From NCBI GenBank assembly GCA_039944855.1, contig JBDUXZ010000024.1, positions 186,001 to 250,000 of the forward strand: a DNA stretch of 64,000 nucleotides, read 5' to 3'. The translations under genes were made by a program, and so were the position numbers. Of the stretch, positions 41,676-50,869 are shown piece after piece (the first letter of the stretch is position 1; each line of letters begins with the position of its first letter). Origin of the DNA: Rhodothermales bacterium. Lineage in GTDB: Bacteria > Bacteroidota > Rhodothermia > Rhodothermales > JANQRZ01. The notes under the pieces were generated by a model that worked only from the letters and a program-made list of their open reading frames with translations, was not told the DNA's origin and made no database searches.

Positions 41676-42962
41676 ATGAACGCCACGCTCCTCACGATCG
41701 GCGACGAACTGCTCATCGGGCAGGTCGTCAACACGAACGTCGCCCGGCTCGGCGAGCAGCTCAGCGCGCTCGGGGTGACGGTCCGCCGCACGGCCGTCGT
41801 CGGCGACGAGATGGCCGATATCCGGGGCGAGCTCCGCCGCTCGCTCGGCACCTCCGACCTCGTCCTCGTCACGGGCGGGCTCGGGCCGACGCACGACGAC
41901 ATCACGAAGAAGGCGATTGCCGACGAACTCGGCCGCCCGCTCGAATTTCACGAGGACCTGCTCGCTGAGCTGAAGCAGAAGTTCGACGCGCGTGGCCGGC
42001 CGATGGCGGAGCGCAACCGCGTGCAGGCTGAGGTGCCCGCCGGGTTCGAGGCCCTGCACAATCCCGTCGGCACGGCGCCGGGGCTGTGGTTCGCGGGCGA
42101 GATCGACGGCGTGGAACGCGTGATCGTCGTGCTGCCGGGCGTGCCGCACGAGATGGAGGCGCTCATGCGCGAGGCCGTGCTCCCACGCCTCGCCGCGCGC
42201 AACGGCGAGGCCGCGATCGCGCAGAAGACCCTCCTCACCGTCGGCATTGGCGAGTCCGACCTCGCCGACGCCCTCGGCGATTTCTCGGACCGAATCGGGC
42301 CGGACCTCCACCTCGCGTTCCTCCCGAGCTACGGCGTCGTCCGCCTCCGCATCACCGCGTTCGGCGCGGCGCGGGCCGTGGCCGAAGCGCGGCTCGCCGA
42401 CTTCGAGGACTACGTCCGCTCCCACGTCGAGGAGTACGTCTTCGGCGAGGACGACGACACGCTCGAAGCGGCGATTGGCCGGATGCTGCGCGAGCGCGGG
42501 CTGACGCTCGCCACGGCGGAGAGCTGCACGGGCGGTCTCCTCAGCCACCGACTCACGAATATCCCCGGGTCGTCGGACTACTACTGCGGCGGGGCCGTGG
42601 TCTACGGCAACACGCAGAAGATCGAACTCCTCAAGGTGGATACCGAGATGATGGCGACGTATGGGGCGGTGAGCGACCCCGTGGCGCGGCAGATGGCCGA
42701 GGGCGTTCGTATCCGCCTCAACGCAGACCTCGGGATCTCGACGACGGGGATCGCGGGCCCGGGCGGCGGTACGCCCGAGAAGCCCGTCGGGACCGTGTGG
42801 ATCGGCTACGCAGACGCGAATGGGACGCACGCCGTCCACCTCCGCCTCACGAACGACCGGCTGCTGAACAAGCGGCTCTCCGTCACGGCCGGGCTCGGCC
42901 TCATCCGCCGCCAACTCCTTCGTCGCGACCGGCTCGCGGCGGAGCCAGCGGACCCGGCGTAG
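41676..42962 (+). CDS. cinA: CinA-family protein (competence/damage-inducible)
   Basis: The product is 428 residues. The N-terminal COG1058 domain (LLTIGDELLIGQVVNTN, LVLVTGGLGPTHDDIT) is of the molybdopterin-binding fold; the C-terminal CinA domain (AESCTGGLLSHRLTNIPGSS, GIAGPGGGTPEKPVGTVWIG) is an NMN amidohydrolase in other species. The role is pyridine-nucleotide repair, with a link to competence in some bacteria. recA follows 567 bp later, with the GIY-YIG gene between; in other genomes cinA and recA are often direct neighbours. Confidence 0.93.
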   Translation: MNATLLTIGDELLIGQVVNTNVARLGEQLSALGVTVRRTAVVGDEMADIRGELRRSLGTSDLVLVTGGLGPTHDDITKKAIADELGRPLEFHEDLLAELKQKFDARGRPMAERNRVQAEVPAGFEALHNPVGTAPGLWFAGEIDGVERVIVVLPGVPHEMEALMREAVLPRLAARNGEAAIAQKTLLTVGIGESDLADALGDFSDRIGPDLHLAFLPSYGVVRLRITAFGAARAVAEARLADFEDYVRSHVEEYVFGEDDDTLEAAIGRMLRERGLTLATAESCTGGLLSHRLTNIPGSSDYYCGGAVVYGNTQKIELLKVDTEMMATYGAVSDPVARQMAEGVRIRLNADLGISTTGIAGPGGGTPEKPVGTVWIGYADANGTHAVHLRLTNDRLLNKRLSVTAGLGLIRRQLLRRDRLAAEPADPA

Positions 42963-43019
42963 CGCTCGGCATGGGGAGATGGGCTTCGCCGAGCCTTCGG
43001 GACGAGTCCCTTCGGGTTC

Positions 43020-43040
43020 TTCGCTGCGCTCAGGATGACA
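43020..43040. repeat. TGTCATCCTGAG repeat, left inverted copy
   Basis: On the minus strand this reads TGTCATCCTGAGCGCAGCGA. It ends 8 nt before the GIY-YIG start codon. A copy in the opposite orientation (19 of 20 bases the same) begins 14 nt after the GIY-YIG stop. Confidence 0.8.
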
Positions 43041-43048
43041 CGAGGAGG

Positions 43049-43330
43049 ATGAAACAGTATTGGGTGTACGTCCTCACGAACCGATCGGGCACGCTGTACA
43101 TCGGGATGACGAACGACCTCGTCCGGCGCGTCCGCGAGCACAAAGCGAAGCGGGTGCCGGGATTCACGCGACGGTACAACGTAGATCGGCTCGTGTACTT
43201 CGAAGAGTTCGGTGAGGTTCGAGACGCCATTCAGCGCGAGAAGCAACTCAAAGGATGGCTACGCACGAAGAAGATCGAACTGATAGAGCAGGCAAATCCG
43301 AGATGGGACGACTTGGGTAGCGCCCTGTAA
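43049..43330 (+). CDS. standalone GIY-YIG endonuclease-fold protein
   Basis: The product is 93 residues, one full GIY-YIG domain: YVLTNRSGTLYIGMTND (the GIY and YIG strands, here VYV and YIG), catalytic Arg in DLVRRVREH, and the closing Glu/Lys in REKQLKGW. It is the small YhbQ/UPF0213-like type found in many copies in Bacteroidota. DNA cleavage is inferred from the fold. It lies between inverted TGTCATCCTGAG repeats, between cinA and recA. Confidence 0.88.
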   Translation: MKQYWVYVLTNRSGTLYIGMTNDLVRRVREHKAKRVPGFTRRYNVDRLVYFEEFGEVRDAIQREKQLKGWLRTKKIELIEQANPRWDDLGSAL

Positions 43331-43343
43331 GACCGCCCACGAA

Positions 43344-43461
43344 GTGTCATCCTGAGTGCAGCGAGGGATCTCCCGAGACACGAGAACACGTTTCCGTAGA
43401 CGAGAGGACACGACAGTAGAGTTACGCCGCTGGATTTCTCGTGTCTTAACGAGGGTGACAC
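43344..43461. repeat. 118-bp palindromic element with GTGTCATCC / GGGTGACAC ends
   Basis: The element begins with the right TGTCATCCTGAG copy (43345-43364). A GAGACACGAGAA segment (43375-43386) is matched by TTCTCGTGTCTT (43436-43447), and the end GGGTGACAC pairs with the start GTGTCATCC. It resembles a MITE-like unit and lies 68 nt before recA. Confidence 0.65.
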
Positions 43462-43529
43462 GGGGCTGACAGCGAGCGCTCGTATCATGGCGGACCAGCT
43501 CTCATTACTCAGGGGAACACACAACCATC

Positions 43530-44621
43530 ATGGCTAAAGACGCGACGCAGGAGGGGGCCCGCCAGAAGGCGCTCGACCTCGCCCTCAAACAGATCGAGAA
43601 GCAGTTCGGCAAGGGCTCCGTGATGAAGCTCGGCGATGCCCCGCCGGTGCTCATCGACGCGATCCCGACGGGCAGCCTTGCCCTCGACCACGCCCTCGGC
43701 ATCGGCGGCGTCCCGCGCGGCCGCGTCGTCGAGATCTACGGGCCGGAGTCGTCGGGTAAGACGACGCTCGCCACCCAGATCATCGGCGAGGCCCAGAAGC
43801 TCGGCGGGACGTGCGCGATGATCGACGCCGAGAACGCCTTCGACGCGGGCTACGCCCAAAAGCTCGGCGTCGACACCGACAACCTCCTCGTCTCGCAGCC
43901 GGACACCGGCGAGCAAGCGCTCGAGATCGTCGACATGCTCACACGTTCGGGCGCGCTCGACGTGATCGTCGTGGACTCGGTGGCGGCGCTCGTGCCGCGC
44001 GCCGAGATCGAAGGCGAGATGGGCGACAGCCACGTCGGCCTCCAGGCCCGCCTCATGAGCCAGGCGCTCCGCAAGCTCACCGGCACGATCAACCGGACGG
44101 GGACCTGCCTCATCTTCATCAACCAGATCCGCGAGAAGATCGGCGTCTCGTGGGGCTCGCCCGAGACGACGCCGGGCGGCCGGGCGCTGAAGTTTTACTG
44201 CTCGGTGCGGATGGACATCCGTCGCATCGGCGCGGTGAAGGACGGCACCGACATCGTCGGCAACCGGACGCGCGTGAAGGTGGTGAAGAACAAGGTGGCC
44301 CCGCCGTTCCGCCAGGCCGAGTTCGACATCATCTACAACGAGGGCGTCTCGTCGCTCGGTGAGCTCGTCGACATGGCCGTGGACGCGGACATCATCAAGA
44401 AGGCCGGGTCGTGGTTCTCGTACGAGGGCAACAACATCGGGCAGGGCCGCGACGCGACGAAGCAGTGGCTCCGCGAGAACGCGGAGATGCGCGCTGAAGT
44501 CATGCACCGCGTGAAGGTCGAGCTCGGCATGATCCCCGCGCCCGCGTCCGACGACGACGACGCGCCCGACCTTACGGACGAGCAGAAGGACGGCTCCTCC
44601 GCCGAGGTCTTCGGCGTGTAG
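43530..44621 (+). CDS. recA: recombinase RecA
   Basis: The product is 363 residues. Walker [10 protein letters not shown], Walker [11 protein letters not shown], loop L1 [16 protein letters not shown] and loop L2 with [15 protein letters not shown] are intact. The usual IDAEHALD motif reads IDAENAFD. It forms filaments on single-stranded DNA and drives recombination and the SOS response. The acidic C-terminal tail is typical. No clear SOS box was found upstream. Confidence 0.98.
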   Translation: MAKDATQEGARQKALDLALKQIEKQFGKGSVMKLGDAPPVLIDAIPTGSLALDHALGIGGVPRGRVVEIYGPESSGKTTLATQIIGEAQKLGGTCAMIDAENAFDAGYAQKLGVDTDNLLVSQPDTGEQALEIVDMLTRSGALDVIVVDSVAALVPRAEIEGEMGDSHVGLQARLMSQALRKLTGTINRTGTCLIFINQIREKIGVSWGSPETTPGGRALKFYCSVRMDIRRIGAVKDGTDIVGNRTRVKVVKNKVAPPFRQAEFDIIYNEGVSSLGELVDMAVDADIIKKAGSWFSYEGNNIGQGRDATKQWLRENAEMRAEVMHRVKVELGMIPAPASDDDDAPDLTDEQKDGSSAEVFGV

Positions 44622-44644
44622 TCGGATTGGCAGGAAAAAGATCG

Positions 44645-44686
44645 CGCAGCGCCGCCGGGCTTCGGCTCGGCGGCGCTGCGTATTTT
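44645..44686 (+). terminator. recA terminator
   Basis: A perfect 13-bp stem (44645-44657 and 44668-44680) closes a 10-nt loop and is followed by TATTTTC, 24 nt after the recA stop. Confidence 0.85.
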
Positions 44687-44701
44687 CACGTCCGCCGGCC
44701 C

Positions 44702-44709
44702 TATCTTCG
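44702..44709 (+). promoter_or_regulatory. -7 box of the PAP2 gene
   Basis: TATCTTCG lies 35 bp before the GTG start at 44737. Confidence 0.5.
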
Positions 44710-44736
44710 CCCCGCTCTTCACCTCGCTCCTCTCCC

Positions 44737-45483
44737 GTGCTGTCGCGTCCGCTCCCCCTCCTCGCCGTTCTCCTGCTCCTATGCGCCGCGCCGGTCGAGG
44801 CGCAGGACGCCCCGATCGACACGACCGTCGTCGCCGAGGACCCGCCCACGACGCGGGATATCATCCTGCTCCACAAGATCTACAACTTCGAGGAGCCGGC
44901 CTTCACGTCCCTCATGCGGGGGGCCGACTGGACCTCACTCAAAACGTTTTATACCGCCGCCCCTGCCCTATGGCTCGGCACCCTGCTCCTCGACGACGAG
45001 CACGACTATAAGCCGGCCTACCTGCTGACGCTGACGGAAGCGGCCACGGTCGGGACCGTTTTCGCGCTAAAGACGATCGTGAAGCGGCCCCGCCCGTACG
45101 CTTCGCTGTCGAGCATCGCCTCCCGGTCCCGAGGCTACAGTGAGGACGACGAGGTGTTCGACCCCCACTCGTTCCCATCGGGGCACGCCGCGACGTCGTT
45201 CGCGATCGCGACCTCGTTGAGCCTATCGTTCCCCGAGTGGTACGTGATCGCGCCGGCTACGCTCTGGGCCACGGCCGTGACGATCAGCCGACCCTGGCTC
45301 GGCGTTCACTATCCCACGGACATCGCCGTGGGGGCGGCGCTCGGGGTCGGGGCGGCGTTTGCTGTTCACGCGCTCGGCGAAATCATCACGCCGGATGCGC
45401 TGCGCGGCGACGCCGATGACGAGGACGAAATGATGGCACGCCCGGCTCCGCCGGCGGTCCGTTTCGTGATCCCGCTCCGATGA
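44737..45483 (+). CDS. PAP2-family phosphatase
   Basis: The product is 248 residues with a signal peptide or first membrane helix at 1-22. The three phosphatase motifs are present: KTIVKRPRP, PSGH (in HSFPSGHAATSF) and SRPWLGVHYPTD. Substrates of membrane PAP2 enzymes are lipid phosphates such as phosphatidate or undecaprenyl pyrophosphate. Its stop overlaps the ATG of the GDPD gene, so the two are coupled. Confidence 0.9.
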   Translation: MLSRPLPLLAVLLLLCAAPVEAQDAPIDTTVVAEDPPTTRDIILLHKIYNFEEPAFTSLMRGADWTSLKTFYTAAPALWLGTLLLDDEHDYKPAYLLTLTEAATVGTVFALKTIVKRPRPYASLSSIASRSRGYSEDDEVFDPHSFPSGHAATSFAIATSLSLSFPEWYVIAPATLWATAVTISRPWLGVHYPTDIAVGAALGVGAAFAVHALGEIITPDALRGDADDEDEMMARPAPPAVRFVIPLR

Positions 45484-46328
45484 CGGTGCCGCCGGGTTTC
45501 GACGTGCAGGGCCACCGGGGCGCGCGCGGCCTCGCCCCCGAGAACACGCTGCCGGCCTTCCGCCGCGCCCTCGAACTCGGCGTGACCACGCTCGAACTCG
45601 ACACCGTCGTCTCAGCCGACAGCCAGGTCGTGGTCTCGCACGACCCCGTGATGTCGGACGTGTTCTGCACGCACCCCGACGGGCGGCTCGTCGCGCCGGG
45701 CGAAGAGATCGTGCTCTTCGACCTCCCGTACGCAGAGATCGCCCGCTTTGACTGCGGCAGCCGGCCAAACCCGCGCTTCCCCGAGCAGGCGTTGGAGTCG
45801 GTGCCGAAGCCGCTCCTCCGCGACGTGGTCCGGTTCGCCGAGGCGTGGGCGCGCGAGCACGACCGTCCCGTGTTTTACAACGTCGAGACGAAGTCGACGC
45901 CGGCGGGGGACGGGCGGCTGCACCCGCCGCCGGCGGAGTTCGTTGATCTTATTTGGGACGTGGTCGAGGCGGAGGGCGTGGCCGAGCGGTTTACGCTGCA
46001 ATCGTTCGACGTGCGAACGTTGCAGGCGGCGCGCGAGCGGGCGCTGCCGATCCGCCTCGCCCTCCTCGTCGCCGATGTCCACCTCGACTCGGACCGCTCG
46101 GCCCTCCGGTATCTCGACGACGGGCTCGACGTGCTCGGGTTCGTGCCGGAGATCTACAGCCCGGAGCACACGCTCGTCACGGCGCCCGTCGTGGAGGCGG
46201 CGCACACGCTCGGGATGGCGGTGATTCCGTGGACGGTGAACGAGCGCGCCGCGATGGAGCGGCTCGTCGGGCTCGGCGTGGATGGGCTGATCACGGACTA
46301 CCCGGACCGCGCCGCCGGCCTGCGGTGA
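45480..46328 (+). CDS. glycerophosphodiester phosphodiesterase
   Basis: The product is 282 residues. The GDPD signature opens with VQGHRGARGLAPENTLPAF (catalytic His), followed by LELDTVVSADSQVVVSHDP with the metal-binding acidic residues and the second His. The C-terminal half contains TVNERAAMERLVGLGVDGLITDYPD. No signal peptide, so it is probably cytoplasmic. It cleaves glycerophosphodiesters to glycerol 3-phosphate and alcohol. It is the second gene of the PAP2 unit. Confidence 0.92.
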   Translation: MTVPPGFDVQGHRGARGLAPENTLPAFRRALELGVTTLELDTVVSADSQVVVSHDPVMSDVFCTHPDGRLVAPGEEIVLFDLPYAEIARFDCGSRPNPRFPEQALESVPKPLLRDVVRFAEAWAREHDRPVFYNVETKSTPAGDGRLHPPPAEFVDLIWDVVEAEGVAERFTLQSFDVRTLQAARERALPIRLALLVADVHLDSDRSALRYLDDGLDVLGFVPEIYSPEHTLVTAPVVEAAHTLGMAVIPWTVNERAAMERLVGLGVDGLITDYPDRAAGLR

Positions 46329-46376
46329 CGAATCCCGGATCGGTTCACTTTTGGAGCGCGGTCGCGAGCCGTCACC

Positions 46377-46402
46377 GTGAGCGAGGCATGCCTCGCCCCT
46401 AC
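46377..46402. repeat. GAGGCATGCCTC palindrome with GCCCCTAC end
   Basis: A 26-bp imperfect palindrome centred on GCATGC ends in CGCCCCTAC; its left end GTGAGCGAG has drifted. It is a likely decayed member of the GTAGGGGC family, upstream of the S46 peptidase gene. Confidence 0.5.
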
Positions 46403-46450
46403 GGACGGGAGGATCGGCATGGCTGCGGCGCGGCGGGGGAGCGGTCGGTG

Positions 46451-46458
46451 TATTTTCG
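46451..46458 (+). promoter_or_regulatory. -7 box of the S46 peptidase gene
   Basis: TATTTTCG lies 48 bp before the ATG at 46499. Confidence 0.45.
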
Positions 46459-46498
46459 GTGGCTCGTCACCCCATCCCCTTTCTCTTGCCGATCCGCG

Positions 46499-48613
46499 AT
46501 GCTCAACCGATTCTGCCTGCTCTGCGCCCTCCTCGTTTTCGCCGCGCCATCCGCCTTCGCTCAAGAGGCCGACGTGATGCGCGCCGGACCGCTCGACAAC
46601 GGCAAGATGTGGCTGTTCGAGAACCCGCCCGTCGAGTACCTCGCCGATACGTACGACTTCCGACCTGACGCGGCGTGGTTCGAGCGCGCCCGCCTCGCGG
46701 CGCTCCGCTTGCCCGGCTGCTCGGCCTCGTTCGTCTCCTCGGACGGCCTGATCGCCACGAACCACCACTGCGTCCGCGGCTCGATCGTCGACGTGTCGCA
46801 GCCCGACGAGCGTCTCGCCGACGAGGGGTTCTTTGCCCGTTCGATGGAGGAGGAGCGCGCCGTGCCCGGCCTCTATGTGGACCAACTCGTCGCGATCACC
46901 GACGTGACGAACCGCATCGAGGCCGCCGTCGCCGAGGCGGAGACGGACGCCGAGCGGGCCGAGGCCCGTCGCGCCGAAGTCGAGGCGGTGGAAGCGGAGA
47001 TGGCAGCGGGGGAGGAGGGGATGACGGTGCAGGTCGTCTCGCTCTACAACGGCGGGAAATACTCCGCGTACACCTTCCGCCGCTACGACGATCTCCGGCT
47101 CGTAGCCGCGCCCGAGACCGCGCTCGGCTTCTTCGGCGGCGACGCCGACAACTTCACGTACCCCAGGTATGCGCTCGACTTCGCGTTCCTCCGCGCCTAC
47201 GACGACGCGGGCCGCCCGCTCGACACGTCGGCCTTCTACTTCCCGTGGAGCACGGAGGGCACCGAGCCCGGCGACCTCATCTTCGTCATCGGCAATCCCG
47301 GCTCGACGGATCGCGGCGACACCTTCGCCCAGCTCGAATGGCGGCGCGACGTGCAGATCCCGAGCCTGCTCGAATACCTCGGAGGCCGGATCGACGCGCT
47401 CGACGTGTACCTCGCCGCGAACCCCGACGACGCAGCGGTGCGGAACCAGCGCTTCGGGCTGAGTAACGCGTTTAAAGCGTACACGGGGCGGCAGGACGCC
47501 CTCGCGAACGAGATCATCACCTCCCGGCGCCGTGACTCCGAGCGCCAGTTCCGCGCTGCCATCGACGCAGACCCGGCGCTCCGCGCGGAGTACGGCGACC
47601 TCTTCGGCCGGATGACCGACCTCCAGCGGGCGAAGCGCGAACTCGCCCCGGCGTACGGTGCATTCGCCGGGATCACGAATGCGCGGTACGGCTCCGCGCC
47701 GCTTCTCCGGGGCTACCTCGTCGCCCAGCTTCTCGGGGCACAGCAGGCCGGGGCGGACGATGCCGCCGCCGGGCTTCGCGGGACGATCGCCTCCATCGAA
47801 GACAAGCCCAGCGACATAGATGAGCGCTACCTCGCCGCCCAGCTCCGGCAGTTCGAGCGGTTCCTCGAACCGGCGCTCGTGAACCCGGTCCTGCGCGGGC
47901 GGACGCCCGCCGAGGCTGCCGCCGACATCGTTGCCGAGTCGGCGCTCGCGACGGCCGAGGGCACGCAGCAGGCGCTCGCCGCCGGCACGCTCGGCCCCGA
48001 CGATCCGGCCGTCGCGCTCGCGCTCGCCGTCGCGTCGCGCTACGCCGATTATCAGAGTGCGAGCGCGGCGCTCGACGAGCAGGAAGGCGAAGTCGCACGC
48101 CGGCTCGGGCAGGCGCGGTTCGCCGTCTACGGCACCGCCGTTCCCCCCGACGCCACGTTCTCGCCCCGCTTCACCGACGGCGTCGTGCGGCCCTACGAGT
48201 ACAACGGCACCGTCGCCCCGCCGTACACCACGCTGTTCGGGCTCTACGACCGCAACGCCTCGTTCGGGCAGGACTCGGAGTGGGCGCTCCCCGACACGTG
48301 GCTCCCCGCGCCGCCCGACCTCGACCGCTCGACCCCGCTCAACTTCGTCTCGACCTCCGACACGATTGGCGGCAACTCCGGCTCGCCCGCCGTGGACCGC
48401 GACCTCCGCCTCGTCGGGCTCAACTTCGACCGGACGATCGAGGGCCTCAGCCGCGACTACATCTATTTCGCCGACCGGGGCCGGAACGTGATGGTCGATG
48501 CCCGCGCCGTCATCGAGTCGCTCGACACCGTGTACGACCTCGACCGCATCGTGCAGGAGCTGCGGACGGGCGAGGCCGTCGCGACCGAGGCCGAAGCTGA
48601 CGCGCGACCGTAG
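46499..48613 (+). CDS. S46-family dipeptidyl peptidase
   Basis: The product is 704 residues with a signal peptide at 1-21 (ends AFAQ). The S46 triad is visible: His in GLIATNHHC, Asp in GGDADNFTYPR and Ser in GGNSGSP. The DPP7/DPP11 family splits dipeptides from peptide N-termini in the periplasm and feeds peptide growth. Length and order match DPP7/11; specificity depends on a residue near the nucleophile I cannot place with confidence. Its stop is 2 nt from the stop of the convergent MFS gene. Confidence 0.94.
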   Translation: MLNRFCLLCALLVFAAPSAFAQEADVMRAGPLDNGKMWLFENPPVEYLADTYDFRPDAAWFERARLAALRLPGCSASFVSSDGLIATNHHCVRGSIVDVSQPDERLADEGFFARSMEEERAVPGLYVDQLVAITDVTNRIEAAVAEAETDAERAEARRAEVEAVEAEMAAGEEGMTVQVVSLYNGGKYSAYTFRRYDDLRLVAAPETALGFFGGDADNFTYPRYALDFAFLRAYDDAGRPLDTSAFYFPWSTEGTEPGDLIFVIGNPGSTDRGDTFAQLEWRRDVQIPSLLEYLGGRIDALDVYLAANPDDAAVRNQRFGLSNAFKAYTGRQDALANEIITSRRRDSERQFRAAIDADPALRAEYGDLFGRMTDLQRAKRELAPAYGAFAGITNARYGSAPLLRGYLVAQLLGAQQAGADDAAAGLRGTIASIEDKPSDIDERYLAAQLRQFERFLEPALVNPVLRGRTPAEAAADIVAESALATAEGTQQALAAGTLGPDDPAVALALAVASRYADYQSASAALDEQEGEVARRLGQARFAVYGTAVPPDATFSPRFTDGVVRPYEYNGTVAPPYTTLFGLYDRNASFGQDSEWALPDTWLPAPPDLDRSTPLNFVSTSDTIGGNSGSPAVDRDLRLVGLNFDRTIEGLSRDYIYFADRGRNVMVDARAVIESLDTVYDLDRIVQELRTGEAVATEAEADARP

Positions 48614-48615
48614 GG

Positions 48616-50070
48616 CTAGCGAACGGCTCCGGTGCGGTGCGCGCGCCGGAGCCGTCGCCAGCGGCGGGCGAGGCTCTTCGGCCCGGCCGAGGCCGTGGCG
48701 AAGGCGTGGAGGAGCGGGCTGAACCCCTGCATCGGGTTGAATGTGCGGGCCGTGTCGCGGATGATGTAGGCGACGCGGAGGTGGGGCCGCGCGCTCGGCT
48801 CCGGCACCCGGCTCAGCAGCATCCACCCCCCGAGCCGGAGCGCGGCGCTCACGACGAACACCACCTTCAGCGTGGATGGGAGCACGGAGCCCAGCAGGCC
48901 CGCCGTCACGGCTTCGGCCAGCGCGCCTCCCACGAGCGGGCCGAGTGCTCCGGCCACGCCGACGAGGGCTGCCTGAACGGCGAAGAACGAGGTCTTCCCG
49001 GAGTCCGGGGCTAACCGCATCATGAGGTTGCCGGTCGCGAGCGCCTGCCCGCCCCACACGAACCCCCCGCTGAAGCTCGCCGCGAGCATCACGCCGAGGC
49101 CGAACGCCGAGGGGCCGGCCGCCAGCCACCAGATGGGTTGGAGCGTGATCGCCAGCCCGACGGCGCGGAGCACCTGCCGCTCGCCGTAGCGGTCGGCCAG
49201 CGGCCCCCACACCCGCTGCCCGAGCAGGTTCGAGCCCGTGCTCACCGCCGTCAGCAGCATGGCCGTGCCCGGACCGAAGCCGGCCTCGCGGATCGTGAAC
49301 ACGGTGAAGAACGGCGAGGCCACCTGCACGGCGAACCCGAAGAGCGCCGCGTACGCGACGTAGCGGCGGAAGCCGGGGTCGCGGAGGGGCGGGGCGAACT
49401 GCGCGAAGAACCCGCCCTCGGCCGGCTGCGCGGGGCGCGGCTCCGGCTGGCGCGCGAGGAAGGCGATGCTGGCGAATCGCGCCAGGACCCCGACGCCGAT
49501 CGCGATGAGATAGAGCGGGAGGGGATCCGCGGAGCGGCCGATGAGGTGGCCGGCGGCGAGGGCCGTCACGGCGGCGAGCCCGTTGCACGCGACGTTGCGC
49601 GCCCCGAAGTACCGCCCGCGCAGACGCTGCGGGATGAGGTCGCTGATCCAACTCGTCCAGCCTACTGCGACGAGGGCCGTCGGGATCTGCTGGAGCGCGA
49701 GCACGCCGAGCACGACGAGGAGCGCCGTCGGTCGGTCGATCCACACGACGGCGGCGGCGCTGAGGGCCCAGAGGAGCGCGTCGGCCACCGCGCCGGCTAC
49801 GACGACCGGCTTCCGCCAGCCCCCGCGACGGCGGACGGCTTCGGCACCGAGGGGTTGGAGGAGCTGGCCGAGGAGCGGGAGCGCCGCCACGAGCCCGACC
49901 TCGAAGTCCGCCGCGCCGAGGGCGAGGAGGAACGTGACGAGGAGCGGTCCGCCCGTCAGCGTCACGTACTGCGTGGCGAAGACGCCGTCGAGCGTGCTGA
50001 GGCGCATGGTCCGGCGCGTTTGCTGCGCGCGGGACGAGGTGGCGTGGGGAAGGGGGTGGCGGGAAAGCAT
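48616..50070 (-). CDS. MFS transporter
   Basis: The product is 484 residues with about 12 membrane segments from residue 30 on, the loop 2-3 motif region LGAEAVRRRGGWRKP, and DRYGER later. The C-terminal end is a basic tail RRWRRLRRAHRTG. Start at 50070 is supported by a TAGCGTTG box 22 bp upstream; the ATG at 50007 (MRLSTLDGVF) is the alternative. Substrate is unknown. Confidence 0.88.
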   Translation of the reverse strand: MLSRHPLPHATSSRAQQTRRTMRLSTLDGVFATQYVTLTGGPLLVTFLLALGAADFEVGLVAALPLLGQLLQPLGAEAVRRRGGWRKPVVVAGAVADALLWALSAAAVVWIDRPTALLVVLGVLALQQIPTALVAVGWTSWISDLIPQRLRGRYFGARNVACNGLAAVTALAAGHLIGRSADPLPLYLIAIGVGVLARFASIAFLARQPEPRPAQPAEGGFFAQFAPPLRDPGFRRYVAYAALFGFAVQVASPFFTVFTIREAGFGPGTAMLLTAVSTGSNLLGQRVWGPLADRYGERQVLRAVGLAITLQPIWWLAAGPSAFGLGVMLAASFSGGFVWGGQALATGNLMMRLAPDSGKTSFFAVQAALVGVAGALGPLVGGALAEAVTAGLLGSVLPSTLKVVFVVSAALRLGGWMLLSRVPEPSARPHLRVAYIIRDTARTFNPMQGFSPLLHAFATASAGPKSLARRWRRLRRAHRTGAVR

Positions 50071-50091
50071 GGGTGAGGGGAGAAGGGCCGT

Positions 50092-50099
50092 CAACGCTA
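50092..50099 (-). promoter_or_regulatory. -7 box of the MFS gene
   Basis: On the minus strand this reads TAGCGTTG, 22 bp before the ATG at 50070. Confidence 0.4.
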
Positions 50100-50134
50100 C
50101 CGACGAGGGGCGGCAGTGCGCCGGGCCCGCGCGT

Positions 50135-50142
50135 TACTTTCT
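50135..50142 (+). promoter_or_regulatory. possible -7 box upstream of msrA
   Basis: TACTTTCT lies 119 bp before the msrA start, which would give a leader of about 105 nt. Confidence 0.3.
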
Positions 50143-50253
50143 CGTGAACCTCTCATCCTCCTTCGCTCCGGCGGTGTGGAGCGGCGTGGCGATGGAGCTT
50201 CAGGCAGGATTGTGCGTTGGAACGAGCACTTCCCCCAACCGAGCCCCATCCCC

Positions 50254-50802
50254 ATGTCTGATCTCTCCACGGCCACCCTCGGCGGCGGCTGCTTCTGGTG
50301 CGTCGAAGCCGTCATGCAGCCGCTGCGCGGCGTCCACCGCGTCGTCTCCGGTTACATGGGCGGCAGCGTCGACAACCCGACGTACCACGCCGTATGCACC
50401 GGCAGCACCGGCCACGCCGAAGTTGTGCAAGTCCATTTCGACCCCGACGTCGTGAGCTACCGCGACCTCCTGTACGTCTTCTTCGCCACGCACGACCCGA
50501 CGACGCTGAACCGGCAGGGCGCCGACACCGGCACGCAATACCGCTCCGTCGTCTTCACGCATGACGACGAGCAGCGGCGCGTCGCCGACGAGGTCATCGC
50601 CGACCTCACCGAGCAGAACGTGTTCGGCCGCCCGATCGTGACCGAGGTGACGGAGGCGGAGACGTTCTTCGAGGCCGAGGCCTACCATCAGGACTACTTC
50701 GCCAACAACCCGCGCCAGCCGTACTGTCAGGCCGTCATCGCGCCGAAGGTGGCGAAGCTGCGCAAGCACTACCTCGACCGGCTGAAGTCGGAAGCGGCCT
50801 GA
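50254..50802 (+). CDS. msrA: peptide methionine sulfoxide reductase MsrA
   Basis: The product is 182 residues. The catalytic Cys13 lies in GGGCFWC, followed by the family's [21 protein letters not shown] and the C-terminal [14 protein letters not shown] second Cys16 follows two residues on, and Cys in RQPYCQ may act in recycling. It reduces the S form of methionine sulfoxide in proteins. The start at 50254 matches the usual MsrA opening. ppc follows after 67 nt with its own box. Confidence 0.95.
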   Translation: MSDLSTATLGGGCFWCVEAVMQPLRGVHRVVSGYMGGSVDNPTYHAVCTGSTGHAEVVQVHFDPDVVSYRDLLYVFFATHDPTTLNRQGADTGTQYRSVVFTHDDEQRRVADEVIADLTEQNVFGRPIVTEVTEAETFFEAEAYHQDYFANNPRQPYCQAVIAPKVAKLRKHYLDRLKSEAA

Positions 50803-50838
50803 GGATCGGGGAGCGCGCGGACGTTCGGGCGGGCGGGC

Positions 50839-50846
50839 TATCTTGT
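50839..50846 (+). promoter_or_regulatory. -7 box of ppc
   Basis: TATCTTGT lies 31 bp before the GTG at 50870. Confidence 0.5.
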
Positions 50847-50869
50847 CCGTCCACTCACTTCCTCCGCCC

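Noticed and set aside
46298-49744. 1148-codon minus-strand open frame over the S46 peptidase and MFS genes
   Set aside because: The composition is that of a shadow frame (RR/GG/EV runs); both strands already carry well-supported genes here.
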